Origin: Novosphingobium sp. EMRT-2
Lineage (GTDB): Bacteria; Pseudomonadota; Alphaproteobacteria; Sphingomonadales; Sphingomonadaceae
NCBI RefSeq assembly: GCF_005145025.1
Contig: NZ_CP039695.1
Location: 2,661,501-2,725,500, forward strand
Length of the DNA: 64,000 bases
Direction: 5' to 3'
The position numbers and the translations under genes were made by a program. Of this stretch, positions 28,635 to 37,340 are shown piece by piece. The notes beneath the pieces are model-generated. The model was not told the DNA's origin. It saw nothing but the letters and a program-made list of their open reading frames with translations, and ran no database searches. The stretch's first letter is position 1; each line of letters begins with the position of its first letter.

Positions 28635-28985
28635 TCAGAGTTTGCAGCCCATCGCGGAATAGGTCGCCTTGGCCTGTTCCGAAGCGGCCTTGCACGATTG
28701 CGCGAGCGCCGCCTTGTCCTGGATGGAGGCCCACGAAGCCTTGGACTGCTGAATCGCCTGTTCCATCGCGGCGCGCTGGCTTTCCGGGACCTTGTCCTTG
28801 ATGCAGGCCATGACCTTGTTGAGATAGTCATCGCATTCGGCAACGCCGGTCATGCCGTCGGCGGGCTTGGCCGCGGCTGCCGCCGTGCTTTCTCCGGGCG
28901 CGCTGGAAGCCGTTGCTTCCTTCTTGGCTTCGGAACAGCCTGCCAGCAGAGCGATGCCAGCAAGAACGACGGCTATTTTCTTCAT
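28635..28985 (-). CDS. Small predicted lipoprotein
   Basis: A 116-residue lipoprotein. The signal KKIAVVLAGIALLAGC ends in a lipobox with acylated Cys17. An Ala/Ser-rich linker follows, then a helical domain with four more Cys (in AECDDY, MACIKD, QSCKAA and the penultimate-region GCKL) that could form two disulphides. A related architecture occurs in short lipoproteins of unknown role. It shares no operon with kup, which lies 197 bases upstream in transcription order. Confidence 0.8.
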   Translation of the reverse strand: MKKIAVVLAGIALLAGCSEAKKEATASSAPGESTAAAAAKPADGMTGVAECDDYLNKVMACIKDKVPESQRAAMEQAIQQSKASWASIQDKAALAQSCKAASEQAKATYSAMGCKL

Positions 28986-29181
28986 GCAACGATCCCCGGT
29001 TCCAGTGATGTCCCCTGATCCTATGGGCGGGGTCCGGGGCCATCAATCGGGCGATTGGCCGGGATCGGATGTATGCCGGTTACATCCGGTTATGCGGCTT
29101 CAGGATGCCGGAATACCGCCGTTTGGCGGCATGACCGCGCGGTTTGCGTGACACGTTTTTACATGGCGGCGGCGGCCAGCG

Positions 29182-31077
29182 TCAGATTTCGAGCTGGCTG
29201 CCCAGCTCGATCACGCGGTTCGAGGGCAGGCGGAAGAACTGCATCGCGCTTTCGGCGTTGCGCACCATCCACGCGAACAGCTTTTCGCGCCAGATCGCCA
29301 TGCCCGGGCGTGACGATGCGATCAGCGTCTGCCGGGCGAGGAACCAGCTTGTCTCCATCGGCTTGAACGGCCCGCCGGCGCGGTTCTCGGCGGCGAGTTC
29401 CGCCGGCAGGTCGGCCTCGTCCATGAAGCCGATGTGCACGATCATGCGGTAGAAGCCGTGGCCCAGGTCTTCCAGTTCGCGGCGTTTCTCCGCGGGGACG
29501 TGCGGCACGCCTTCGGTGACGACGGTCAGGATAACCACGCGTTCGTGCAGGATGTGGTTGTGCTTCAGATTGTGGAGCAGCGCTGGCGGAATGCCATCGG
29601 CGGTCGAGGCCAGGAACACCGAGGTGCCGGACACGCGCTTCACTTTCGCCACGACCGAGCCGACGAACAGATCGAACGGCATGGTGTCCTCGGCCAGCCG
29701 GTCGCGCACGATGCGCCGCCCGGTCGCCCAGGTGGACAGCAGCGTGAAGGTGACCGCCGCGACCAGCAGCGGGAACCAGCCGCCATCGGGAATCTTGGTG
29801 ACGTTCGACGCAAAATAGGCGCTATCGACGATCAGGAACGCGCCGGTGACCAGCGTGGCCAGCGCCGGGTGCCATTTCCAAACCGCGAAGGTCAGCACGC
29901 CCAGCATGCAGGCGGTGATGAACATGGTGCCGGTTACCGCGATGCCATAGGCGGAGGCGAGGTTGCTGGATGTGCGGAAGCCCAGCACCAGCAGGATCAC
30001 CATGGCCAGCAGCAGCCAGTTGACCAGCGGCACGTAGATCTGCCCGGCCGCGCTGGCGCTGGTGTGGCGGATGCGGATGCGCGGCAGGAAGCCCAGCTGC
30101 ACCGCCTGTTGCGAGACCGAGAACGCGCCCGAGATCACCGCCTGGCTGGCGATGATCGTGGCCAGCGTGGCCAGGATCACCAGCGGCAGTCGTGCCCAGT
30201 CCGGCGCCATCAGGAAGAACGGGTTCTCGACCATGGCGGGGTTCTTCAGCAGCAGCGCCGACTGGCCGAGGTAGTTGATGAGCAGGCAGGGAAAGGCGAC
30301 CCACAGCCACGCCACCATGATCGCTTTGCGGCCGAAATGCCCCATGTCGGCATAGAGCGCCTCCGCCCCCGTGACCGCGAGCACGACCGAGCCGAGCGCG
30401 AGGAAGGCCAGCGCCGGGTCGATCAGAAAGAAGCGCAGCGCATGGATCGGGTTGACCGCGCCCAGCACTTCAGGCGCCTGCGTGATGTTGACCACGCCGA
30501 GCACCGCCAGCACCGCGAAATAGACCAGCATTACCGGCCCGAACAGGCGGGCGACAGCGGCCGTCCCGCGCGCCTGGATGGCAAACAGCGCGATCAGGAT
30601 CGCGATCGAGATCGGCAGCACCAGGTCGGCGAAGGCCTCGTGCACCACGGTCAGTCCTTCGACGGCGGACAGCACCGAAACTGCCGGCGTGATGATCGCG
30701 TCGCCATAGAACAGCGCCGTGGCGATCAGGCCCAGCACGGTCATCCCCACGCTCCAGCGCCCAGCTTCCATGCGGCGGCCGATCAGCGCCAGCAGCGCCA
30801 GGCTGCCGCCTTCGCCCTTGTTGTCGGCCTTCAGGATCACGAACACGTACTTGATCGTGACGATCAGCATCATCGTCCAGAAGATCAGCGACAGCACGCC
30901 GAAGATGTGCGCCCGGTCCACGGCCAGCGGATGGTGCCCGATGAAGCTTTCCTTCAGCGCATAGAGCGGCGAGGTGCCGATGTCGCCGAACACCACGCCG
31001 ATGGCACCTACCGCCAGCGTCGCCAGCCCCTCGTTGGGATGCGCGCCGTGTTGCGAAGAATTTCCGGATTCGTCCAT
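29182..31077 (-). CDS. kup: Low-affinity potassium transporter Kup
   Basis: Kup takes up K+ with protons through the inner membrane. The 631-residue protein has about twelve transmembrane helices in the first 440 residues and a C-terminal cytoplasmic domain. Its N-terminus VGAIGVVFGDIGTSPLYALK is the family hallmark. ATG 31077 (MDESGNS) gives a length close to that of E. coli Kup; ATG 31110 would add eleven residues. It lies 62 bases downstream of a histidine kinase gene on the same strand, suggesting cotranscription. Confidence 0.95.
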   Translation of the reverse strand: MDESGNSSQHGAHPNEGLATLAVGAIGVVFGDIGTSPLYALKESFIGHHPLAVDRAHIFGVLSLIFWTMMLIVTIKYVFVILKADNKGEGGSLALLALIGRRMEAGRWSVGMTVLGLIATALFYGDAIITPAVSVLSAVEGLTVVHEAFADLVLPISIAILIALFAIQARGTAAVARLFGPVMLVYFAVLAVLGVVNITQAPEVLGAVNPIHALRFFLIDPALAFLALGSVVLAVTGAEALYADMGHFGRKAIMVAWLWVAFPCLLINYLGQSALLLKNPAMVENPFFLMAPDWARLPLVILATLATIIASQAVISGAFSVSQQAVQLGFLPRIRIRHTSASAAGQIYVPLVNWLLLAMVILLVLGFRTSSNLASAYGIAVTGTMFITACMLGVLTFAVWKWHPALATLVTGAFLIVDSAYFASNVTKIPDGGWFPLLVAAVTFTLLSTWATGRRIVRDRLAEDTMPFDLFVGSVVAKVKRVSGTSVFLASTADGIPPALLHNLKHNHILHERVVILTVVTEGVPHVPAEKRRELEDLGHGFYRMIVHIGFMDEADLPAELAAENRAGGPFKPMETSWFLARQTLIASSRPGMAIWREKLFAWMVRNAESAMQFFRLPSNRVIELGSQLEI

Positions 31078-31139
31078 GGGTCGGCCCGTTAGTCGCGTCG
31101 ATGCAGGCATACCACGGACTTTACGGGTTCTTTATGGCG

Positions 31140-32489
31140 TTATGCGGGTACATCGACGCAGGCGATCAGCCCCGGCCCGCCGTTGCGGAACGAAAGCCGG
31201 CCGCCGAAGCGCTGCAGCAGGCGGTGCGCGGTGGGAATGCCCAGACCGAAGCCGGCGGTGTTGCGCGCGCGGGAACTGTCGAGGCGGAAGAAGGGATCGA
31301 GCACGGCGTCAAAGCAGTCTTCCGGAATGCCGGGACCGTCGTCGGCGATTTCGATCCGCCAGAGACTATCCTGCCGGCCGATCGTCACCCGCGCTCGCTC
31401 GCCATATTGCAACGCGTTCTCCACCAGCGGAGCGAGCGCCAGCAGCAGCGGTTCGCGATAGGTGCGGACCAGCGCCACCGGCGGGGCATCGAGGCTGGCT
31501 TCGCCGGGCAGCGACGCCAGCAGATCGCGCATCATGGCGACGAGATCGACCTCGGCCGCATCCGCCGTCATGTGCTGCGCGCGCAGGAACGACTGGAGCG
31601 ACATCAGCATCGCCTCCATCTCCTCCGTGCTGGAGCTAACGATGCGCGAGATGTCGCTGTCATCGACGAAATCGGACGCGATCTTCAGGCGGCTGAGCGG
31701 GGTGCGCAGATCGTGGCTGATCGCCTCGAATGACTTGGCCTGATCGGTTTCCAGCCCCGATATGCGCGCCTGCATGTCGTTGAGCGAGCGGGCCAGATCG
31801 CGCAGTTCGGCGGGGCCGCTTTCACGCAGCGCGGCACTTTGCCCATGCGCCATGGCGTCGGCCGCGCGCGCCAGTTGCGCCAGCGGCCGCATCAGCGCGC
31901 GCAGGGCATAGAGCCCCGCGCCCACGCACAGCGCGGTGGCGAGCAGGGTCATGATCGTCGCCCGCAGCGCCACCGCCCAGCCCGAAGCGACATCGGGCGA
32001 ACGGAAATTGAGCCACGCGCCGTCGGCCAGCCGCATCGATCCCACGAGATCGCGTTGCCCGCGTGGCCCCTTCACCACATCAAGTAGCAGGGTGCGTCCG
32101 GCCAGCGCCGGCTCCCACGCCAGCACCAGCCGCCGGATGTCCACCGCCGCGCGCGCTTCGCCCTGGCGCTGGACAGCGGGGGCGGAGGCGACAGCCGCTT
32201 GCAGGTGGCTGGTCGACATGATCGTGGCCGGCGCATCGCGATCGATCGCGTGCAGCCGTTCGCTGACCACGAGCAGTTCCGCCACGCGGCGGGCGTGGTC
32301 CTCGCGGATCGTTTCGCGGTCGATCGTCTCGTAGAAGGCAAGGCTGGCGACGGCCTGGACCACGGCGATGCCCAGCAGCAGCACCATGGCATAGCCGACC
32401 AGCCGGTGCGATCGCAGCCGGATCATCGCCTTGCCGAAGAGCGTGCTCGCTATGATTGCCTCTCCCGCCCGGTCACGCACGCCGGGCAT
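31140..32489 (-). CDS. Sensor histidine kinase upstream of kup
   Basis: A membrane sensor kinase of up to 449 residues. Two transmembrane helices (about residues 31-52 and 176-198) flank a periplasmic domain; then a HAMP linker (RPLAQLARAADAMAHG), HisKA with the phosphorylation motif SHDLRTPL (His259) and a HATPase domain with IADDGPGIPE and GFGLGIPTAHRL. The partner response regulator is not next to it on this strand. The true start is uncertain: ATG 32489 is taken, ATG 32426 is possible. It probably shares a transcript with kup. Confidence 0.88.
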   Translation of the reverse strand: MPGVRDRAGEAIIASTLFGKAMIRLRSHRLVGYAMVLLLGIAVVQAVASLAFYETIDRETIREDHARRVAELLVVSERLHAIDRDAPATIMSTSHLQAAVASAPAVQRQGEARAAVDIRRLVLAWEPALAGRTLLLDVVKGPRGQRDLVGSMRLADGAWLNFRSPDVASGWAVALRATIMTLLATALCVGAGLYALRALMRPLAQLARAADAMAHGQSAALRESGPAELRDLARSLNDMQARISGLETDQAKSFEAISHDLRTPLSRLKIASDFVDDSDISRIVSSSTEEMEAMLMSLQSFLRAQHMTADAAEVDLVAMMRDLLASLPGEASLDAPPVALVRTYREPLLLALAPLVENALQYGERARVTIGRQDSLWRIEIADDGPGIPEDCFDAVLDPFFRLDSSRARNTAGFGLGIPTAHRLLQRFGGRLSFRNGGPGLIACVDVPA

Positions 32490-32584
32490 GTCAGATCGCT
32501 GTCATCATGCGTCGGCCGAGTCAATTGCGGCGTGGGGCCGTTCGCGCACTCGACAAGCGCCGCGAAGCCGCGCATCCAGCGCGG

Positions 32585-34147
32585 GTGAGCGACCTGTCCA
32601 TCCCCCAAAGCCAGGATCCCCACCCGCGCGAACGGCGCTGGGGCAGCGCCACGGGCTATCTCGTGTCCTTCGCGCTGGTGGCGCTTGTCACGCTGATCGG
32701 CGGGGTGCTGTTCGCGCGGGGGAACAGCACGGACATCGGGCTGCTCTATCTGATTCCGGTGATGTACGCGGGCACGCGCCACGGGCTGGCGACGGGCGTG
32801 GTCGTGGGCCTCGCCTCCTCGCTGGCGTACAACTTCTTTTTCATCCCGCCCACGCACACGCTGTCGGTCGACAATCCCGAACACCTCATCACGCTGCTGG
32901 TGCTGCTGGGGGTGGCGGTGGTCGGCAGCCAATTGGCCGCGCAAGTGCGCGCGCAGGCGATGCTGGCGGAAGCGCGGGCCGACCGCAACGCGGCGCTGGC
33001 CGGTTTCGCGCGCCTGCTTACGGGCGTGAGCCGGCGTGACGATCTGTGGCAGGTGGCGGCGGCGGAAGTGGCGCGGCTGTTCGATGTGCGCACGATCGTG
33101 CTGGTGCGTGCGTCGGCCGAGGCGGGTGACCATGGCCTGGTCCTGTGCGCCGCATCGCCGCCGCAGCACCGTATCGAACTGATCGAGATGGCCGCCGCGC
33201 AGTGGTGCTTCGAGAATGCCGCACCCGCCGGCCCTGGGGCCGAAACCCTGACCGCGTCCGAATGGCTGTTCCATCCCGTGATCGGCCTGGCCGGCGCGGT
33301 GGCCGTGATGGGCGTGGGCCGCGCCGACGCGGGGGAGCCGCTGCACCCCGGCCAGGCGCTGCTGCTGCGCAGCCTGCTCGACCAGTGCGGGCTGGCGCTG
33401 TCGCGCATCGTGGCGGAGGAGGAGGCGCGCGCGCTGGGAGAGGTGCAGGAGCGCGACCGGCTGCGCGCGGCACTGCTGTCGTCGGTCAGCCACGACCTGC
33501 GCACGCCGCTGACCACCGTGCTGGCGACCTTGCGCGCGATGCGCGCGGCAGCGCCGGAACAGGAAGCGCAGCTTGCCGCCGCGCGGACGGAGGCGGAGCG
33601 TCTCAACCGTTTCGTCGCCAACCTGCTCGACATGGTGCGGATCGAAACCGGGGCGCTGGACCGGATGGTACAGCTGGTCGATCTGGCCGAAGCCGCGGGC
33701 AGCGCGATCGAGGATCTGCACCCGGTGCTGGGCGCGCGCCGGATCGTCATCGCCATGCCCGATGACCTGCCGTTCGCGCGGCTCGATCCGCAGCTTTTCC
33801 ACCACTGCCTCATCAATCTGATCGACAACGCGGCCAAGCACGGCGGGCCGGACGGCGCGATCACGATGGCCGCGGAGACGACGGCGGATGGCGGCCTTGT
33901 CCTCTCCGTGGAGGACAGCGGCCCCGGCCTGCCGCCGGGGGAGGAGCAGCGCGTGTTCGCCACGTTTACGCGGCTGGAAGGCTCCGATCGCACCGGCGGA
34001 TCGGGGCTGGGGCTGGCGATCGTGAAAGGGTTTGCGGAAGCGATGGGTCTGACGGTGCGCGCGGGCAACCGTGCCGATGGGCACGGCGCATGCTTTACCC
34101 TGCGCATTCCGCCGCATCTCGTGCGCACGCCGGAGGAGATGGCATGA
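32585..34147 (+). CDS. KdpD-like sensor kinase lacking the N-terminal KdpD/Usp module
   Basis: A 520-residue sensor kinase matching the C-terminal two thirds of KdpD: the DUF4118 four-helix membrane region (with YNFFFIPPTHTLSV), a GAF-like domain, HisKA (SVSHDLRTPLTTVL, His303) and HATPase (VEDSGPGLPPGEEQ, GGSGLGLAIVKGF). Full-length KdpD has about 890 residues; the N-terminal ATP-binding KdpD domain and Usp domain are absent and no remnant is seen upstream. GTG 32585 is the likely start. It overlaps kdpE by ATGA. kdpFABC genes are not present here. Confidence 0.9.
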   Translation: MSDLSIPQSQDPHPRERRWGSATGYLVSFALVALVTLIGGVLFARGNSTDIGLLYLIPVMYAGTRHGLATGVVVGLASSLAYNFFFIPPTHTLSVDNPEHLITLLVLLGVAVVGSQLAAQVRAQAMLAEARADRNAALAGFARLLTGVSRRDDLWQVAAAEVARLFDVRTIVLVRASAEAGDHGLVLCAASPPQHRIELIEMAAAQWCFENAAPAGPGAETLTASEWLFHPVIGLAGAVAVMGVGRADAGEPLHPGQALLLRSLLDQCGLALSRIVAEEEARALGEVQERDRLRAALLSSVSHDLRTPLTTVLATLRAMRAAAPEQEAQLAAARTEAERLNRFVANLLDMVRIETGALDRMVQLVDLAEAAGSAIEDLHPVLGARRIVIAMPDDLPFARLDPQLFHHCLINLIDNAAKHGGPDGAITMAAETTADGGLVLSVEDSGPGLPPGEEQRVFATFTRLEGSDRTGGSGLGLAIVKGFAEAMGLTVRAGNRADGHGACFTLRIPPHLVRTPEEMA

Positions 34148-34830
34148 CCGATCCCGTCCCGCTGCTGGTCGTGGAGGACGATGCCCCGATCCGCGCGCTG
34201 CTCGTCGCCGCGCTGGCCGCCGCCGGCTACCGGCCGGTCGAGGCCGCGACCGCGCGCGAGGCGCTGGCCGCGCTGGCCGAAGCGCGGCCGCACGCGGTGC
34301 TGCTCGACCTGGGGCTGCCGGACCGCGACGGGCTGGAGCTGGTGCCGCTGCTGCGCGGGGCGGGGGCCGCCGTGGTGATTCTCTCCGCGCGCGATGCGAC
34401 GGCGGAGAAGGTGGCGGCGCTCGACCTGGGTGCGGACGATTACGTGACCAAGCCGTTCGATCTCGACGAGGTACTGGCCCGCCTGCGCACCGCGCTGCGC
34501 CACCGCGCCGCACCCGGCGCGGTCACTGGAACGGTGCGGGCGGGCGCGGTGGAGATCGATCTGCCCGCGCGGATCGTCCGCCGGGACGGGGCGGAAGTGC
34601 ACCTTGCCCCGCGCGAATACGCCATGCTGGCGGAACTCGCCGTCCACGCTGGAAAGGTGGTGACGCACGCGCATCTGCTGCGCGCCGTCTGGGGACCGGG
34701 GCATGACGGCGATGTCGAATACCTGCGCGTGGCCGCGCGGGGCATCCGGCGCAAGCTGGAGGATGGCGCGTCGGGTGCGCCCTCGCTGATCCGCAACGAA
34801 CCGGGCGTTGGCTATCGGCTGGTCGTTTGA
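34144..34830 (+). CDS. KdpE-like response regulator
   Basis: A 228-residue OmpR/PhoB-class regulator. The receiver domain has the acidic pair in VVEDDAP, phospho-acceptor Asp55 in LLDLGLPD, and the conserved Lys in DDYVTKPF. A C-terminal winged helix (LAPREYAMLAELAVHAGKVV, then VEYLRVAARGIRRKL) binds DNA. It is translationally coupled to the short KdpD by a four-base overlap. In other bacteria KdpE activates the kdp potassium pump; here the nearest potassium gene is kup on the other strand. Confidence 0.93.
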   Translation: MTDPVPLLVVEDDAPIRALLVAALAAAGYRPVEAATAREALAALAEARPHAVLLDLGLPDRDGLELVPLLRGAGAAVVILSARDATAEKVAALDLGADDYVTKPFDLDEVLARLRTALRHRAAPGAVTGTVRAGAVEIDLPARIVRRDGAEVHLAPREYAMLAELAVHAGKVVTHAHLLRAVWGPGHDGDVEYLRVAARGIRRKLEDGASGAPSLIRNEPGVGYRLVV

Positions 34831-34844
34831 CCGGCTTTGGCGCG

Positions 34845-35228
34845 CTATTCCTCGGGCAGCGGTTCTTCGGGCAGGGTGCGGGGCTGCGGGGCTATCGCGC
34901 CGATGATTTCGGCGATCTCGATCACGGCCGACACGGCGATCGCTTCCTCGCGGCTGAGGCCGTCGAAATCGGGCAGGAACGCGCGGCAGGCGGTGAGCAG
35001 CGCGCCGGGCGCGTCTTCCAGTTCCAGCCGGTATTCCGCCAGCGTCGTGCAGCCGTCGATATCGGACCAGCGCAGCCCGCTGGGCGCCGGGCGTTCGTGA
35101 TAGGCCCACAGCGCATCGATGGCACGATCCATCGCGCCGCGCACCTGATCGGCCACCGCATCGCCCGAGGCGCGGGCTTTCAGCTTCTGTCGATAGCGCC
35201 GCTGGCGCTCGGCGTTGGTCATGGCCAT
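34845..35228 (-). CDS. Hypothetical protein with basic helical N-terminus
   Basis: A 127-residue cytoplasmic protein. The N-terminus TNAERQRRYRQKLKARA is a basic helix found at the start of many short alphaproteobacterial proteins of unknown function. The rest is acidic and helical, ending in a Pro/Glu tail (PRTLPEEPLPEE). It converges on kdpE with 14 bases between stops and diverges from ligA. No function can be assigned. Confidence 0.65.
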   Translation of the reverse strand: MAMTNAERQRRYRQKLKARASGDAVADQVRGAMDRAIDALWAYHERPAPSGLRWSDIDGCTTLAEYRLELEDAPGALLTACRAFLPDFDGLSREEAIAVSAVIEIAEIIGAIAPQPRTLPEEPLPEE

Positions 35229-35268
35229 GCGCGCAGAGTAACCACGCGCGGCGCGTTTGCGCAAGGAT

Positions 35269-35278
35269 GTTACGTAAC
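35269..35278. promoter_or_regulatory. Palindrome GTTACGTAAC in the ligA upstream region
   Basis: A perfect 10-base palindrome 130 bases before ligA and 41 bases before the divergent hypothetical gene. It is the sort of site bound by GntR- or LysR-type regulators, but no such regulator is adjacent. Low confidence as a functional operator. Confidence 0.3.
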
Positions 35279-35318
35279 TTTGTTCGCGCTTCGGTTTCGC
35301 CGGGCCGGTTTCACGGGA

Positions 35319-35332
35319 TTGATATGAGTCAA
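35319..35332. promoter_or_regulatory. FNR/FixK-type box (TTGAT-N4-GTCAA)
   Basis: TTGATATGAGTCAA at 35319-35332 matches the alphaproteobacterial FNR/FixK consensus TTGAT-N4-ATCAA at nine of ten fixed positions; TTGAC half sites are a common natural variant. It lies 76 bases upstream of ligA. Whether it acts on ligA or the divergent gene cannot be told. Confidence 0.5.
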
Positions 35333-35408
35333 AGCAATTCGGCGGCCTTGCCTTAGCGTTGCGATCTGTCGGGAAGGTAGCAACACCCCAATCCGGGAGA
35401 GCAGGACA

Positions 35409-35819
35409 ATGACCATGGCGAGTGTGGAAGCGCGGCGGCGACCGCCCATCCCCGGCACCACCCTTTTCGATGGCGACATGGCGCGGCGCGGCTTTGCGCT
35501 GAACGCGATGTGCTATTCGTTCAACGATGCCGCCAACCGCGAGGCGTTCCGAGCCGACGAGGACGCCTATTGCCGCAAGTTCGCGCTGACGCCCGAACAA
35601 CGCAAGGCCGTGGCGGACCGTGACGTGCTGGCGATGATCGAAGCCGGCGGCAACGTCTATTATCTGGCCAAGCTGGCCGGCATCTTCGGCCTCAACGTGC
35701 AGGATCTCGGCTCGCTCCAGACCGGCATGAGCCTTGACGATTTCAAGGCGCACCTCGTGGCGCAACGCGCCAAGATCGCGCCCGACATGGTCGTTTCCAC
35801 CGGTATGGAGAACGCGTGA
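35409..35819 (+). CDS. ligA: Protocatechuate 4,5-dioxygenase alpha subunit LigA-like
   Basis: The small subunit of a class III (LigAB) extradiol ring-cleavage dioxygenase. The 136-residue protein has the LigA fold signatures: an early GTTLFDGDMARRGFALN, then CYSFNDAANREAF, a DVLAMIEAGGNVYYLAKLAG segment and a helical C-terminus. LigA forms the active-site lid over LigB. ATG 35409 follows GGGAGAGCAGG. Its TGA overlaps the ligB ATG as TGATG. The exact aromatic substrate could differ from protocatechuate. Confidence 0.88.
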   Translation: MTMASVEARRRPPIPGTTLFDGDMARRGFALNAMCYSFNDAANREAFRADEDAYCRKFALTPEQRKAVADRDVLAMIEAGGNVYYLAKLAGIFGLNVQDLGSLQTGMSLDDFKAHLVAQRAKIAPDMVVSTGMENA

Positions 35820-36661
35820 TGGCGGATATCGTCGGCGGCTATTTCACCAGCCACGTGCCGGGCATCGGCGGCGCGATCGTGCGCGGAGACCAGCAGCAGC
35901 CCTACTGGAAGCCCTTTTTCGATGGCTACCCGCCGATCCGCGCCTGGCTTGCCGAAGCTCAGCCGGATGTGGCCGTGGTGTTCTACAACGATCACGGGCT
36001 GAACTTCTTCCTCGACAAGATGCCCACGTTCGCGGTCGGCGCGGCGGCGTCCTACGACAACGCCGACGAAGGCTGGGGCCTGCCGGTGTACAAGAGCTTC
36101 ACCGGACACCCCGAACTGAGCTGGCACATCATCGAGGAACTCGTCGCGTCCGAGTTCGACATCACCACCTGCCAGAAAATGCTGGTCGACCACGCGCTGT
36201 CGATCCCGTTCGAGCTGGTCTATCCCGATGCGCCCGCCTGGCCGATCCGGCTGGTGCCGATCGCCATCAATACCGTGCAGTATCCGCTGCCGTCACCGAA
36301 ACGCTGCCTGGCGCTGGGGCGCGCGGTGGCCAAGGCGCTGCGTTCGTGGACGGGGGCGGAGCGGGTTCTGGTGGTGGGCACGGGCGGCCTTTCGCACCAG
36401 CTCGACGGCCCGCGCGCCGGGTTCATGAACCCCGATTACGATCGCTTCTGCCTCGATCATCTCGCGGCCGATCCCGATGCGTTGACGCGCCATTCGGCCG
36501 AGGACGTGGCCGAACTGGCGGGCACGCAAGGGGTGGAGATACTCAACTGGATCGCCGCGCGGGGCGCGCTGGGCGATGGCCCGCTGAGCGAGGTCACGCG
36601 GAACTACCACATTCCGATCAGCAATACCGCTGCCGCCAGCCTGGTGCTGGAACCGGCCTGA
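35819..36661 (+). CDS. ligB: Protocatechuate 4,5-dioxygenase beta subunit LigB-like
   Basis: The catalytic subunit of a class III extradiol dioxygenase, which opens catechol-type rings with Fe(II) and O2. The 280-residue protein has candidate iron ligands His12 (TSHVPG), His59 (YNDHG) and Glu240 (GVEILNW), in the pattern of Sphingobium LigB. GTGGLSHQLDGPRAGFMN holds the conserved active-site His. It is about twenty residues shorter at the C-terminus than I recall for SYK-6 LigB. No ligC, ligI, ligJ or ligK gene flanks it, so it may act on another catechol such as gallate or a lignin-derived acid. Confidence 0.88.
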   Translation: MADIVGGYFTSHVPGIGGAIVRGDQQQPYWKPFFDGYPPIRAWLAEAQPDVAVVFYNDHGLNFFLDKMPTFAVGAAASYDNADEGWGLPVYKSFTGHPELSWHIIEELVASEFDITTCQKMLVDHALSIPFELVYPDAPAWPIRLVPIAINTVQYPLPSPKRCLALGRAVAKALRSWTGAERVLVVGTGGLSHQLDGPRAGFMNPDYDRFCLDHLAADPDALTRHSAEDVAELAGTQGVEILNWIAARGALGDGPLSEVTRNYHIPISNTAAASLVLEPA

Positions 36662-37340
36662 GGCGGTTGACGGTTCGGTTGGTTCGGGGGCGGCCCGCTT
36701 CGGCGCATCGCCATCATCTGCACCACGCGGGTCGTGATGTTTCGCCGCCGCTCCCTGCCCCTCGTGGGTGGGGGCAGCGGTCTCAGGCGCGCCGTGCGCT
36801 TCGGCCCGTCCGGTTGTGACGCCGCGCACACCGTACCCGGCGAAACGGTGCGAAAAGCGCCTTCTGGCCTAGCGGTCCGACGGCACCTTGGTGCGATCGT
36901 TGCGCGTCTGGGTCATCGCGGAAGCAAAACTCTCCGCGAAATGCCGGGTGAAGTTGTCCTGGGCCTTCAACGAGATGGCCCGGGCGTGGTGGTTTGCCTG
37001 CTCTCCGCCACCAAAGAGGTGGGTGGCCGGCGCCCTGCAATGGTGTTCTGTGTCCGTCACGGTCTTGCAGATCCCCGCCGTTCCGCTGCAGTGCTGCGGC
37101 CGGCCTTGCTCGTTTCATGGTTTCTTATCCGTTACCGTCCGTAACATCCAAAACGAATTTTGAATTGTACCGACACGACACGGTTATCACTTTCGTAAAG
37201 CGGTATGGCATGGGTCTGGCCGCCTGTCCGTGACAGCGGACACGCTCCGCGTTCATCGACTGCATTCCCCGCCTCTTGTCGTTCCCCGATGCCCATCCCA
37301 GATAGCGCGCTTCTTCCCCAAGAGCCGTCTTGCGCTCTGT
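36662..37340. other. Long intergenic region between ligB and uvrA
   Basis: About 680 bases without a confident gene. It holds one weak small minus-strand frame (36869-37060). The stretch at 37141-37200 is locally AT-rich (AAAACGAATTTTGAATTGTACC) and is the best place for promoters. I see no repeat, RNA gene or terminator that I can support. Confidence 0.6.
36869..37060 (-). CDS. Possible small protein
   Basis: A 63-residue frame from GTG 37060, with GGGGA eleven bases upstream. The sequence reads like a protein in composition: a His-rich start, then an amphipathic helix (ISLKAQDNFTRHFAESFASA, residues 29-48) faintly like a phasin helix, and a basic tail. No homologue is recognised. The case rests on the helix and codon pattern, so it may be non-coding. 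Confidence 0.35.
   Translation of the reverse strand: MTDTEHHCRAPATHLFGGGEQANHHARAISLKAQDNFTRHFAESFASAMTQTRNDRTKVPSDR

Noticed and set aside
32450..35109. Long minus-strand frames opposite the kdpD-like and kdpE-like genes
   Set aside because: Low-complexity Arg/Ser/Ala-rich translations without domains; the plus strand encodes a clear kinase and response regulator.
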